A stretch of DNA of 37,383 nt from Candidatus Levybacteria bacterium RIFCSPLOWO2_01_FULL_39_10 (lineage in GTDB: Bacteria; Patescibacteriota; Microgenomatia; Levybacterales; UBA12049), in assembly GCA_001782515.1 (NCBI GenBank), contig MFOV01000012.1, forward strand, positions 5,832-43,214, given 5' to 3'. Under the pieces are notes generated by a model. That model was not told the origin of the DNA. It saw nothing but the letters and a program-made list of their open reading frames with translations, and did no database searches. How positions within the stretch are numbered: the stretch's first letter is position 1; every line of letters starts with the position of its first letter. Below are positions 16,731-24,000 of this stretch, piece after piece. The position numbers were made by a program, and so were the translations under genes.

Positions 16731-17618
16731 ATGGAACTTCTTGTTAGCGCATCATTTATCGCGGCCTTTATAGCAGGAATTGCAGCCTTATTTGCTCCTT
16801 GCTGTGTAACAATACTTTTACCCACTTATCTTGCTTCTATTTTTAGAGATCGATCAACAGTATTTTTGATGACGTTTATTTATTTTCTAGGACTTTTGGT
16901 TGTATTTATGCCGATTGGTTTAGGTGCAGTTTTCTTAACGCAAATATTCAGCACTTATCACAACACTATTTTCTTCCTAGGTGCTTTATTTTTAATTTTT
17001 TTAGGCACATTTTTACTTCTGGGACAACAGTTTTCTCTCCCGTTTAATATCCACCCCGAACTTAAAAGAGCGAATGCTGGATCTGTCTTTATCCTTGGGA
17101 TTATTTCAGGTATTGCCACAACTTGCTGCGCTCCGGTTCTGGCCGGCGTTTTAACGCTGGCAGTACTACCTGGATCATTTTTATTAGGAGCAGCTTATAC
17201 CCTCGCTTATGTTTTAGGAATGGTTTTGCCCCTTTTTATTCTTGCCACAGTACTTGATAAAACTAAGTTTACAAAAAAATTTTTCGTTTTTCGAAGAAGC
17301 GTGAGTTACTCTCTATTTGGAAAACAAATCAGATTAACTTTTTCTAATCTGTTCTCAGGAGCAATGTTTTTGGTTCTTGGAATAATTATCTTATTTCTAG
17401 CCAGAACAAATAATTTAACATCTCATGCTTCTTATCAAGTAAGTATTAACATTTATTTAACAAAGCTTATTCAGCTTATAGGAGAGTATACAAAACTTAT
17501 ACCCGAACCTATCTGGGCTTTGATTTTTGTTGGTATATTCATTTTCATTACTAAAATTGCACTTGGGCAATTAAAAAATCTAAAGAATGTAAATAAGAAA
17601 GAAGGTGAGAATGAATAA
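16731..17618 (+). CDS. ccdA: CcdA/DsbD-type transmembrane thiol-electron transporter
   Basis: A 295-residue protein with at least six helices, similar to the CcdA/DsbD membrane core, which passes electrons from cytoplasmic thioredoxin to thiol proteins outside. The paired internal repeats each carry cysteines before a proline or valine: APCCVT (C24, C25) and TCCAPVLAG (C132, C133). In classical CcdA one cysteine sits in each helix; the doubled CC here is unusual and could also bind metal. An extra C-terminal part (about 205-295) adds two more hydrophobic segments. It starts 6 bases after the upstream gene and overlaps the peroxiredoxin-like gene by 8 bases, so the two probably work together. 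Confidence 0.8.
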   Translation: MELLVSASFIAAFIAGIAALFAPCCVTILLPTYLASIFRDRSTVFLMTFIYFLGLLVVFMPIGLGAVFLTQIFSTYHNTIFFLGALFLIFLGTFLLLGQQFSLPFNIHPELKRANAGSVFILGIISGIATTCCAPVLAGVLTLAVLPGSFLLGAAYTLAYVLGMVLPLFILATVLDKTKFTKKFFVFRRSVSYSLFGKQIRLTFSNLFSGAMFLVLGIIILFLARTNNLTSHASYQVSINIYLTKLIQLIGEYTKLIPEPIWALIFVGIFIFITKIALGQLKNLKNVNKKEGENE

Positions 17619-18246
17619 ACAAATCCTTGCGATAATTGGAATAGTGGGTGTAATAGTTTTATTGGTGGTTATAGTTGCATCTTTTTCCGACGAAAGTAAA
17701 CCATCGGAAACCCAATCACAGACACCCTCTGATATAAGTGGGCATCATGGATCTGATACGACAAACGATGAGAAATTCCAGTCACTTATTGAGAAGGAAG
17801 CACCTGATTTTATACTTGAAAGTTATACAGGTGAGCAAGTGAGCTTACAAGAACTCCGGGGCAAAAAAATTGTACTCTTCTTCACAGAAGGACTTATGTG
17901 TTATCCGTCATGCTGGAATCAAATGGCCGCATTCGGGGAAGATAGCGCATTTAACAATAGTAACGTAGTAACTTTAAGCATCACCGTTGATAGAAAAGAA
18001 GATTGGAGGCAGGCAATTGAAAAAATGCCTGAGCTATCTCGTGCAATAGTACTTTTTGATACTAACCGTCAAGTATCCAGTGAGTATGGCGTTCTCTCAT
18101 TATCATCGTCCATGCATAAAGGTCAGTTTCCAGGGCATACTTATCTCATATTAGATGAAGAAGGCGTGGTCCGTTTTATTAAAGATGATCCTCAAATGGG
18201 AATAAGAAACGATGAGTTGAAGGCTGAGCTTGGGAAGTTAAAGTAA
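17611..18246 (+). CDS. Membrane-anchored peroxiredoxin/thioredoxin-fold protein
   Basis: A 211-residue protein with an N-terminal membrane helix (about 5-25), a His/Ser-rich linker (GHHGS) and a thioredoxin-fold domain from about residue 60. The line KEAPDFILESYTG followed by LRGKKIVLFF is the AhpC/TSA-redoxin start. The active segment reads MCYPSCW, with C97 as probable peroxidatic Cys and C101 as candidate partner. This spacing differs from the usual CxxC of TlpA. The ATG at 17611 follows GAAGGTGAG, better than a GTG two codons upstream. Sitting directly after CcdA, it is the likely electron acceptor outside the membrane, reducing peroxide or Cys proteins; that link is inferred. Confidence 0.8.
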   Translation: MNKQILAIIGIVGVIVLLVVIVASFSDESKPSETQSQTPSDISGHHGSDTTNDEKFQSLIEKEAPDFILESYTGEQVSLQELRGKKIVLFFTEGLMCYPSCWNQMAAFGEDSAFNNSNVVTLSITVDRKEDWRQAIEKMPELSRAIVLFDTNRQVSSEYGVLSLSSSMHKGQFPGHTYLILDEEGVVRFIKDDPQMGIRNDELKAELGKLK

Positions 18247-18248
18247 AA

Positions 18249-18335
18249 ATGAGTAATAAAAATCTGTTTGCTCATGCATTTATTATACACAAAGGTCATG
18301 GAGATCACAAAAATAAGAAAAAGAGAGGTGAATAG
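18249..18335 (+). CDS. Short His/Lys-rich peptide frame (28 residues)
   Basis: An ATG frame 2 bases after the peroxiredoxin stop encodes MSNKNLFAHAFIIHKGHGDH and a Lys-rich tail. HKGHGDH could bind metal, in keeping with the operon. Its stop is 3 bases before the next start. There is no clear Shine-Dalgarno for it, though its own end carries that of the next gene. It may be a real coupling peptide or only leader for the YHS gene. Confidence 0.35.
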   Translation: MSNKNLFAHAFIIHKGHGDHKNKKKRGE

Positions 18336-18338
18336 ATT

Positions 18339-18503
18339 ATGTTTGGAATAGGAAGTGACGATAAAGTAAGGGATCCTGTCTGCGGGATGAAAGTAGACAA
18401 AAATAAAACTCAGTTTTCTTACGAAAAAGGGAGACATAAGTTTTATTTCTGTTCTCAAAATTGTAAAGACACGTTTATCGAAGACAATAAAAAGGGAGCT
18501 TGA
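18339..18503 (+). CDS. Small YHS-domain protein (54 residues)
   Basis: A short gene, easily missed by length filters. It begins MFGIGSDDKV and holds one YHS domain: DPVCGMKVDKNK with the CGM Cys, then YFCSQNCKDTF with the second pair of cysteines. This is the same domain as the C-terminus of the island regulator. It has a good Shine-Dalgarno (AGAGGTGA) 9 bases upstream. No signal peptide, so it is cytoplasmic. Probable role: copper/heavy-metal chaperone or buffer that hands metal to the pump or the regulator. Confidence 0.8.
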   Translation: MFGIGSDDKVRDPVCGMKVDKNKTQFSYEKGRHKFYFCSQNCKDTFIEDNKKGA

Positions 18504-18542
18504 GAAGGCAATAAATGTTTTTGGTAATGATTTAAAAAATAT

Positions 18543-18992
18543 ATGGAGAATATAAATATATCAATTGTTAAGGACTCTTCGGTAAAAGGATTATTGGCCA
18601 CTTTTGCTTTGCTGGTTATATATCTTACAATAGTTACATTAGTTTCAGGTTGGGCCTTTGCTCAGATTCAATTTAGGCAGTTTTGGTTTTTTATTATAAC
18701 GCTTGCAATTGGTTTTGGGATTCAGGTGGGTCTTTTTACTTATCTTAAAAATGCAATTAAACAAAATACGTCTCCAAGAGTTTTAGCTATTTCAGGAACA
18801 ACCTCGACTGTCGCTATGGTTTCTTGCTGCGCTCATTATTTGGTAAACATTTTACCAATTCTTGGTGTAGTTGGAATTATTACTGTTATTTCTTCATATC
18901 AAGTACAACTTTTTTGGGTAGGATTGGTTTTTAACATTGCAGGAATAATTTATATAACAAATAAAGTTATCAAGTACACGCGCGGAATATGA
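18543..18992 (+). CDS. Four-helix membrane protein with an SCCAH motif
   Basis: A 149-residue protein with about four membrane helices. The third helix begins with VSCCAHYLVNILPILG (C95, C96, H98), a soft-metal-type motif at the membrane face. I recognise the general look (Cys-Cys-x-His followed by a Leu/Pro-rich helix) but cannot name a characterised family. Its place between a YHS protein and exported metal-binding proteins suggests metal movement or sensing across the membrane. Its stop overlaps the next ATG (ATGA), so the two are coupled. Confidence 0.65.
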   Translation: MENINISIVKDSSVKGLLATFALLVIYLTIVTLVSGWAFAQIQFRQFWFFIITLAIGFGIQVGLFTYLKNAIKQNTSPRVLAISGTTSTVAMVSCCAHYLVNILPILGVVGIITVISSYQVQLFWVGLVFNIAGIIYITNKVIKYTRGI

Positions 18993-19450
18993 AAATAAAA
19001 TCAAAATTATTATTAGTTTTTTTAATTCCAGTTATTATTGCAGGTGTTTTTATTGTCGCAAGAGCGAATGATAAATCTTCTGAGAGCAATAAAAACCAAG
19101 TTACTACGGAAAAAAACTTATATTCATCGCAAACAAATTCTGAAGGAAACGTAGAAGTTGAGGTTGTTCCGAATGTTTCAGCGGACAAAAAATCATGGAG
19201 TTTTCAAATTACTTTAACGACTCACGAAGGAAGTTTGGACGAAGATTTAACAAAAAAAGCATTTCTTGAAGGCGATGGCGTAGAAAAAATAAAACCCTCA
19301 AAATGGGAAGGATCACCGCCAGGTGGTCACCATCGTGAGGGGAAATTAGTCTTTCCATCATTTTCCCAAACGGCAAAATCAGTCAGACTAATATTAAAAG
19401 ATATTGGACAAATCTCAGAACGAAGTTTTATTTGGAACTTTGACGGGTAA
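18989..19450 (+). CDS. Secreted or anchored beta-rich protein, possible metal binding
   Basis: A 153-residue protein with a clear N-terminal signal or anchor (LLLVFLIPVIIAGVFIVARA), a polar Ser/Asn linker, and a C-terminal beta-rich domain of about 100 residues (VEVEVVPNVSADKKSWSFQI). A GGHHREG stretch in the domain could bind metal. The fold reads like a small Ig/cupredoxin-sized sandwich, but I see no type 1 copper ligand set, so I do not call it a cupredoxin. It starts inside the upstream stop codon (ATGA). No family is recognised. Confidence 0.65.
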   Translation: MKIKSKLLLVFLIPVIIAGVFIVARANDKSSESNKNQVTTEKNLYSSQTNSEGNVEVEVVPNVSADKKSWSFQITLTTHEGSLDEDLTKKAFLEGDGVEKIKPSKWEGSPPGGHHREGKLVFPSFSQTAKSVRLILKDIGQISERSFIWNFDG

Positions 19451-19464
19451 AAGGAGGTGATTAA

Positions 19465-19875
19465 ATGAAAAAAGAATATTTGTACGGAATAATTGGATTT
19501 CTAGGAGGTATAGTTCTTACAGTTTTGTTTGCTTCCAATGCAGTGAACAATAACAGCCAACAAATGATGGGAATGATGGGAATGAAAGCTCAAGCACCTT
19601 CCTGTCAAATGGGAGAATCTAGGGAGTTACAAATGAGCATGGAAGATCATATGATGGGTATGACTAGCTCTTTAGAAGGGAAAACCGGAGATGAATTCGA
19701 CAAGACTTTTATTGAGGAGATGATAGTTCATCATCAAGGAGCAATTGATATGGCGCAGCTCGCTCAAGAAAATGCCGGACATGATGAGATTAAATCTATG
19801 GCAGATAATATCATTTCTGCCCAAAGTAGCGAAATAGAAATGATGAGGAATTGGCAACAAGATTGGGATTATTAA
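19465..19875 (+). CDS. DUF305-family Met/His-rich exported protein
   Basis: A 136-residue protein with an N-terminal hydrophobic anchor (about 6-24), then a Met-rich run (QQMMGMMGMKAQ, and later DHMMGM) and the DUF305 domain. The hallmark is MIVHHQGAIDMA (H89, H90) followed by SMADNIISAQSSEIEMM. DUF305 is a ferritin-like four-helix family often found with copper resistance genes, and Met-rich stretches bind Cu(I). A perfect Shine-Dalgarno (AAAGGAGGTGA) precedes the ATG. It likely binds or buffers copper outside the membrane. Confidence 0.85.
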   Translation: MKKEYLYGIIGFLGGIVLTVLFASNAVNNNSQQMMGMMGMKAQAPSCQMGESRELQMSMEDHMMGMTSSLEGKTGDEFDKTFIEEMIVHHQGAIDMAQLAQENAGHDEIKSMADNIISAQSSEIEMMRNWQQDWDY

Positions 19876-19889
19876 GTTTAATATATGAA

Positions 19890-19924
19890 AGGCCGCCGGC
19901 CCGCGAGGGCCTCTGGCCCGGAGG
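19890..19924. repeat. GC-rich hairpin-forming segment between DUF305 and DUF5676 genes
   Basis: About 35 bases of almost pure G and C in an AT-rich operon. It contains GGCC-GCC-GGCC (19891-19901) and GGGCC-TCT-GGCCC (19907-19919), each able to fold into a short hairpin. No T-run follows, so it is not a typical terminator. It ends in the Shine-Dalgarno of the next gene and could tune expression between upstream and downstream parts of the operon, or be an inserted small repeat. Confidence 0.5.
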
Positions 19925-19936
19925 GAGGTGAAAATT

Positions 19937-20203
19937 ATGCTTAAATCTATCGCTTTTGCAAATGCTGCGACAATAGTTATAGCAATATTTTTTATAGCTT
20001 GTGCACTTTTGTCTTATGTTGCGCCGAATTTAGTAGCTGGTATTGGAAATTCATGGGTTCATTCATTGAATCTGGAAGCAATTAAAATAAAAACTCAGCT
20101 TTCGCTAGGAACTCTTGTTTACGGACTGGTGACAATTTCGGTAGTAACATGGGTAACGTCATACGCATTTGTAGAATTATATAACAGACTTGCAAAAAAA
20201 TAA
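19937..20203 (+). CDS. DUF5676-family two-helix membrane protein
   Basis: An 88-residue protein with two hydrophobic helices, starting MLKSIAFANAATIVIAIFF, then a loop with SWVHSLNLEAI, and a second helix ending in YAFVELYNRLAKK. This pattern (Asn-Ala at the start, VHSLNL loop, YNR at the end) matches the DUF5676 membrane family, which is often encoded next to copper-transport ATPases. The start at 19937 is set by GGAGGTGA seven bases upstream; a GTG three codons earlier overlaps that site. It ends 5 bases before the P-type ATPase gene. Function unknown. Confidence 0.75.
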   Translation: MLKSIAFANAATIVIAIFFIACALLSYVAPNLVAGIGNSWVHSLNLEAIKIKTQLSLGTLVYGLVTISVVTWVTSYAFVELYNRLAKK

Positions 20204-20208
20204 TAACA

Positions 20209-22293
20209 ATGGATATGAATAACAAAATTTATACGTGTCCTATGGATCCGGATATAATTCTGGACAAACCCGGCGATTGTCCAAAATGCGGAATGAAACT
20301 TACCCCGCTTAAAGAAGAGTATGATGGACATGAAAATCATTCCTCAATGGAGCAGGAATTTAAAAAGCGTTTTTTCATAACCCTTCCGTTTGTAATCCTT
20401 GCAATGATTTTGTCCCCAAATATCCAAAATTGGCTTTCATTAGGTATTGATTTTGCCGGCCGAGAAATTGCACTTTTTGTCATTGGCACATTTATATTTT
20501 TCTATGGAGGACTTCCTTTTTTCAGGGGCGCAAAAGGAGAACTCTTTGCAAAGAATGCGGGAATGATGACGCTTGTCGCTTTGGCAATAACTGTTGGATA
20601 TACATTTTCTGTTGCTGCGACATTCCTTTTCCCTGGAGAATCTTTGTACTGGGAAATCTCAACTCTTATTTCAGTATTTTTGCTTGGACATTGGCTTGAG
20701 ATGAGAGCAGTTCGTGGGACAACAGGGGCACTTGCCGAACTTGCAAAACTTACCCCGCCCCAAGCCCATCTTTTAAAAGACGGCAAGGTAATTGATATTA
20801 AAACTGATGAAGTAAAATTAGGTGACAAGCTTCTTGTAAAACCGGGCGAGAAAATTCCAATTGACGGGCAAGTTTTGGATGGAGAAAGTTCTATTAATGA
20901 GTCAATGGTAACAGGCGAATCTCGCCCTGTAGGAAAATTAAAAGGAGACAAAGTTATAGGTGGAACCATTAATCAAGACGGGTCGCTTACGATTCAGGTT
21001 ACAAAGACAGGGAGCGATACGGCAATCTCCCAAATTATGGATTTGATAAGACGCGCACAGGAATCAAAGCCTAAAGTTCAGGAGCTTGCAGACCGCGCCG
21101 CAAACGTTTTGCCATTAACCGCTATAACCATCGGTACGGGAACATTTATATATTGGCTAATTATTAATCCTCAAGGCGCAGTCTTTGCATCAACCCTTGC
21201 CGTTGCGGTTGTGGTTGTTGCCTGTCCGCACGCTTTGGGCCTTGCTATTCCAACGGTTACAACAATTACATCAACTCTTGGTGCCCGCAATGGAATTCTA
21301 ATAAAAGATATGAAGGGGTTAGAGATAGCGCGGAAAATAAATTATGTAGTATTTGATAAAACAGGGACACTTACCCGCGGAGAATTTGGTATAGCAGAGG
21401 TAGTTCGCGTATCAAGTTCAATAGTTGGGGAACAGGAACTATTAAGGCTTGCTGCAGCTGTTGAATCTTCCTCCCAGCATTCAATAGCAATGGGTATAGT
21501 GAATGAAGCAAAAAAGCATAAAATTACGATCCCGACTCCTAAGAATTTTAAATCATATCCAGGCAAAGGTGCGATGGGTAAGGTTGATAATAAAGAGATT
21601 ATTATAGGAAACGGACGCATGATGGAAGAATTAGGTATTAAGAAAGAAGATATTAATAAGCTTGAAACGAAGAAAGTAGGGACATTAGTTTATATTGCTA
21701 TTGATAAAAAATTATCCGGCGCTTTCGTATTATCCGACTTAATAAGAGACGAATCCCGTCCTGCGATTGATAAGCTCCACGAGATGGGCATAAAAATAGC
21801 AATGCTGACAGGGGACAAAAAAGAAGTGGCGGATGAAGTTGGTCGTACCTTAAATCTTGATACGGTTTTTGCAGAAGTTTTGCCGGGTGATAAAGTTGAG
21901 AAAGTCAAAGAACTCCAGAATAAAGGCTATATTGTCGCAATGGTAGGGGACGGCGTGAATGATGCTCCAAGTCTTACCCAAGCACACATGGGAATTGCAA
22001 TAGGGGCAGGAACTGACGTTGCCGTAGAATCAGCAGAAATAGTACTTATGAAAAACAATCCGCAAGATGTTGTTAAGGCAATTTCCCTCTCCCGCAAAAC
22101 CAACTTCAAAATGGTTCAAAACCTTGCGTGGGCAACAGGATATAATGTCTTTGCAATACCAATAGCAGCGGGTGTACTTTTTCCTACATTTGGAATACTG
22201 CTTCGCCCCGAATGGGCAGCAGTTTTAATGTCTGCTTCATCCATAATCGTTGTTTTTAATGCTCTTATTTTAAGACGAGCAAAGCTAAGTTAG
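20209..22293 (+). CDS. copB: P1B-type heavy-metal ATPase with CPH motif (CopB-like)
   Basis: A 694-residue pump that uses ATP to export a metal ion. The N-terminus has a heavy-metal-binding zinc-ribbon-like domain (YTCPMDP and CPKCGMKL, residues 8-31) instead of a classical HMA domain. Then come the helices, TGES (235-238, dephosphorylation), the ion-path motif CPH (339-341), the phosphorylation site DKTGT (383-387), the nucleotide-binding His in SSQHSIA, and GDGVNDAP. CPH defines the CopB (P1B-3) group, linked to Cu(I)/Cu(II) or Ag. All catalytic residues are present. It is the only pump in the island and defines its probable purpose. Specificity is inferred from the motif. Confidence 0.92.
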   Translation: MDMNNKIYTCPMDPDIILDKPGDCPKCGMKLTPLKEEYDGHENHSSMEQEFKKRFFITLPFVILAMILSPNIQNWLSLGIDFAGREIALFVIGTFIFFYGGLPFFRGAKGELFAKNAGMMTLVALAITVGYTFSVAATFLFPGESLYWEISTLISVFLLGHWLEMRAVRGTTGALAELAKLTPPQAHLLKDGKVIDIKTDEVKLGDKLLVKPGEKIPIDGQVLDGESSINESMVTGESRPVGKLKGDKVIGGTINQDGSLTIQVTKTGSDTAISQIMDLIRRAQESKPKVQELADRAANVLPLTAITIGTGTFIYWLIINPQGAVFASTLAVAVVVVACPHALGLAIPTVTTITSTLGARNGILIKDMKGLEIARKINYVVFDKTGTLTRGEFGIAEVVRVSSSIVGEQELLRLAAAVESSSQHSIAMGIVNEAKKHKITIPTPKNFKSYPGKGAMGKVDNKEIIIGNGRMMEELGIKKEDINKLETKKVGTLVYIAIDKKLSGAFVLSDLIRDESRPAIDKLHEMGIKIAMLTGDKKEVADEVGRTLNLDTVFAEVLPGDKVEKVKELQNKGYIVAMVGDGVNDAPSLTQAHMGIAIGAGTDVAVESAEIVLMKNNPQDVVKAISLSRKTNFKMVQNLAWATGYNVFAIPIAAGVLFPTFGILLRPEWAAVLMSASSIIVVFNALILRRAKLS

Positions 22294-22330
22294 GTAGGAT
22301 GTGAAAGGCGATCACGTAAATCATTAAACT

Positions 22331-22807
22331 ATGAAAGACAAGATATTTATTTTTGGAGGGGGAATACTAATAATTCTTGCAATTGTTGGGGCAGCTGTTT
22401 TCTTATCGAAAGGTCAGGACAAGGCAACAGATATTTCAAAAGATCAAATTGTTGCCTCAAATGGAATTCATTGGCACCCAAAACTAAATGTTTACATAAA
22501 TGGAGAAAAGCAAGAGTTTGAAAACAATATTGGGTTGGGCGCTATTCACCAACCAATGCATACACATGATGAAGATTTTAAAGATGGCGTAGTTCATATG
22601 GAAATGTCAGGAGTTGTGACAAAAGATGATACTAAACTTGGTAATTTCTTTAAAATCTGGGGGAAAGAATTTAATTCTACACAAATATTTGACAAAAAAA
22701 GCGGAGAAGACGGACAAATTACAATGGCAGTAAACGGAAAAGAAAATAAAGATTTTGAAAATTACCAAATGCGCGATGGAGATAAAATCGAGATTCGATA
22801 TGAGTGA
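22331..22807 (+). CDS. Membrane-anchored His-rich protein (HWHP...HTHD motif)
   Basis: A 158-residue protein with an N-terminal anchor helix (about 5-25) and an outer domain carrying clustered ligands: HWHP (H47, H49), IHQPMHTHD (H73, M76, H77, H79) and VVHMEM (H89). A further beta-strand region ends in GDKIEIRYE, a ubiquitin-like ending. This His/Met set is likely to bind copper or a similar metal outside the membrane. I know of no characterised family. It follows the ATPase by 37 bases without a visible promoter and is the last gene of the island; an imperfect dyad just after it (GTGATT...AATCAC) may mark the end of the transcript. Confidence 0.65.
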   Translation: MKDKIFIFGGGILIILAIVGAAVFLSKGQDKATDISKDQIVASNGIHWHPKLNVYINGEKQEFENNIGLGAIHQPMHTHDEDFKDGVVHMEMSGVVTKDDTKLGNFFKIWGKEFNSTQIFDKKSGEDGQITMAVNGKENKDFENYQMRDGDKIEIRYE

Positions 22808-22820
22808 TTAATCAAATCAC
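22801..22820 (+). terminator. Weak inverted repeat at the end of the island
   Basis: GTGATT, five bases, AATCAC follows directly from the last stop codon. The stem is only 6 bp and no T-run follows, so this is a weak candidate for an end-of-transcript structure. Confidence 0.25.
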
Positions 22821-22916
22821 CCCTCACTAGAAAGAATAAGATTCTTGAGACATTATAAAGTTTAATGACCCGCTTGGAGTTTCTATTTAATTAATAATAT
22901 CAGGTATTAGATTTTG

Positions 22917-22925
22917 TGTTAAAAT
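22917..22925 (+). promoter_or_regulatory. Extended -10 promoter of the beta-lactamase-like gene
   Basis: TGTTAAAAT ends 12 bases before the ATG at 22938, giving an expected leader of about 5 bases. Confidence 0.5.
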
Positions 22926-22937
22926 TTGTTGACAATT

Positions 22938-23879
22938 ATGGGAAACGCAAAACAAAAACTGACTATTATTTTATTATTTTTGCTTCTTCTTATAGTAATT
23001 CCTGTTTTTCTTTATTTCATATCAAAATCTCAAAATATTACCGATAAGAGAATTACCTCTCCTATAGTTAATTTTGTGGAAACAATATCCCGAAGCAAAC
23101 TTAAACATATAGTTGAGAGTAATTTCTCAAAGGAGAAAGGAGAATGGGCTGTTGTTGTCAAAAACTTAAAAACAGGGGAAAGCTTCAAGTATAACGGAAA
23201 TCAAAAGTTTGATTCTGCAAGTCTTTATAAACTTTGGGTAATGGCTGTTGCTAAAGGGCAAATTGAAAACGGCAATTTAAACGAAGGCACTTTATTAAGT
23301 GCTGAGAAAGAAAAACTTGATGAAACTTTATCAACAGTTACACCAACACCAACCCCTCTAGATTTTATTCCAACTCCCACACCAGAGGAATTTAAGAAAG
23401 AAATTATTTCGATGACAGTTTCAGATGCACTCGAGAAAATGATAACAATCTCTGACAATTACTCGGCACTTCTTTTGTCAGCAAGAGTCGGACCATCAAA
23501 TATTACAAGTTTTCTAAAAGATTACGGATTCGATAATTCAAATTACGCTTCTCCACCCGAGACCTCAGCTTCTGACATTGCAGAATTTTTTGAGCTTCTT
23601 TATAAAGGCGAAATAGTTAGTGAAAAAACCTCAATTGAAATGATTGAAATTTTAAAACAACAAACATTTGATGACAGAATTCCAAAATATTTGCCCAAAA
23701 ATACAGAGGTTGCTCACAAAACTGGAGAACTTTTTGGTGCAAAACACGACGCTGGCATTGTTTTTAGTAAGGGTGGGGATTATATAATTGTAGTTTTATC
23801 AAAAACAGAAAATGAAAAAGAGGCAGCTGAAAAGATTGCAAGGTTCTCAGAAGAAATTTACAAATATTTTAACAACTAA
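22938..23879 (+). CDS. Class A beta-lactamase-like serine hydrolase, membrane-anchored
   Basis: A 313-residue protein with an N-terminal membrane helix (about 7-27). The fold of serine beta-lactamases and penicillin-binding enzymes is shown by SxxK (S95-L-Y-K98), SDN (172-174) and KTG (261-263) in the right order. A 15-20 residue Pro/Thr repeat (TPTPTPLDFIPTPTPEE, 135-151) is inserted between SxxK and SDN, unusual for class A. The omega-loop Glu (E166 in class A) is not obvious, so it may be a peptidoglycan-active hydrolase rather than an antibiotic-degrading enzyme. The ATG at 22938 is preferred to a TTG 4 codons upstream by promoter position. Confidence 0.8.
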   Translation: MGNAKQKLTIILLFLLLLIVIPVFLYFISKSQNITDKRITSPIVNFVETISRSKLKHIVESNFSKEKGEWAVVVKNLKTGESFKYNGNQKFDSASLYKLWVMAVAKGQIENGNLNEGTLLSAEKEKLDETLSTVTPTPTPLDFIPTPTPEEFKKEIISMTVSDALEKMITISDNYSALLLSARVGPSNITSFLKDYGFDNSNYASPPETSASDIAEFFELLYKGEIVSEKTSIEMIEILKQQTFDDRIPKYLPKNTEVAHKTGELFGAKHDAGIVFSKGGDYIIVVLSKTENEKEAAEKIARFSEEIYKYFNN

Positions 23880-24000
23880 ATTTATTTTTTGAAAAATCTA
23901 GTCTCTTAAATTGGTCTGTTAGCAGTAAATACAACAAAGACTCATAGCTATTTCCTCAAACTTAAATGAGAAAACATTAGAGTTTTTATTGCAAAATCTA

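Noticed and set aside
18989..19450. Cupredoxin (blue copper) call for the secreted beta-rich protein
   Set aside because: The required His-Cys-His-Met ligand order is absent; there is no Cys in the mature part.
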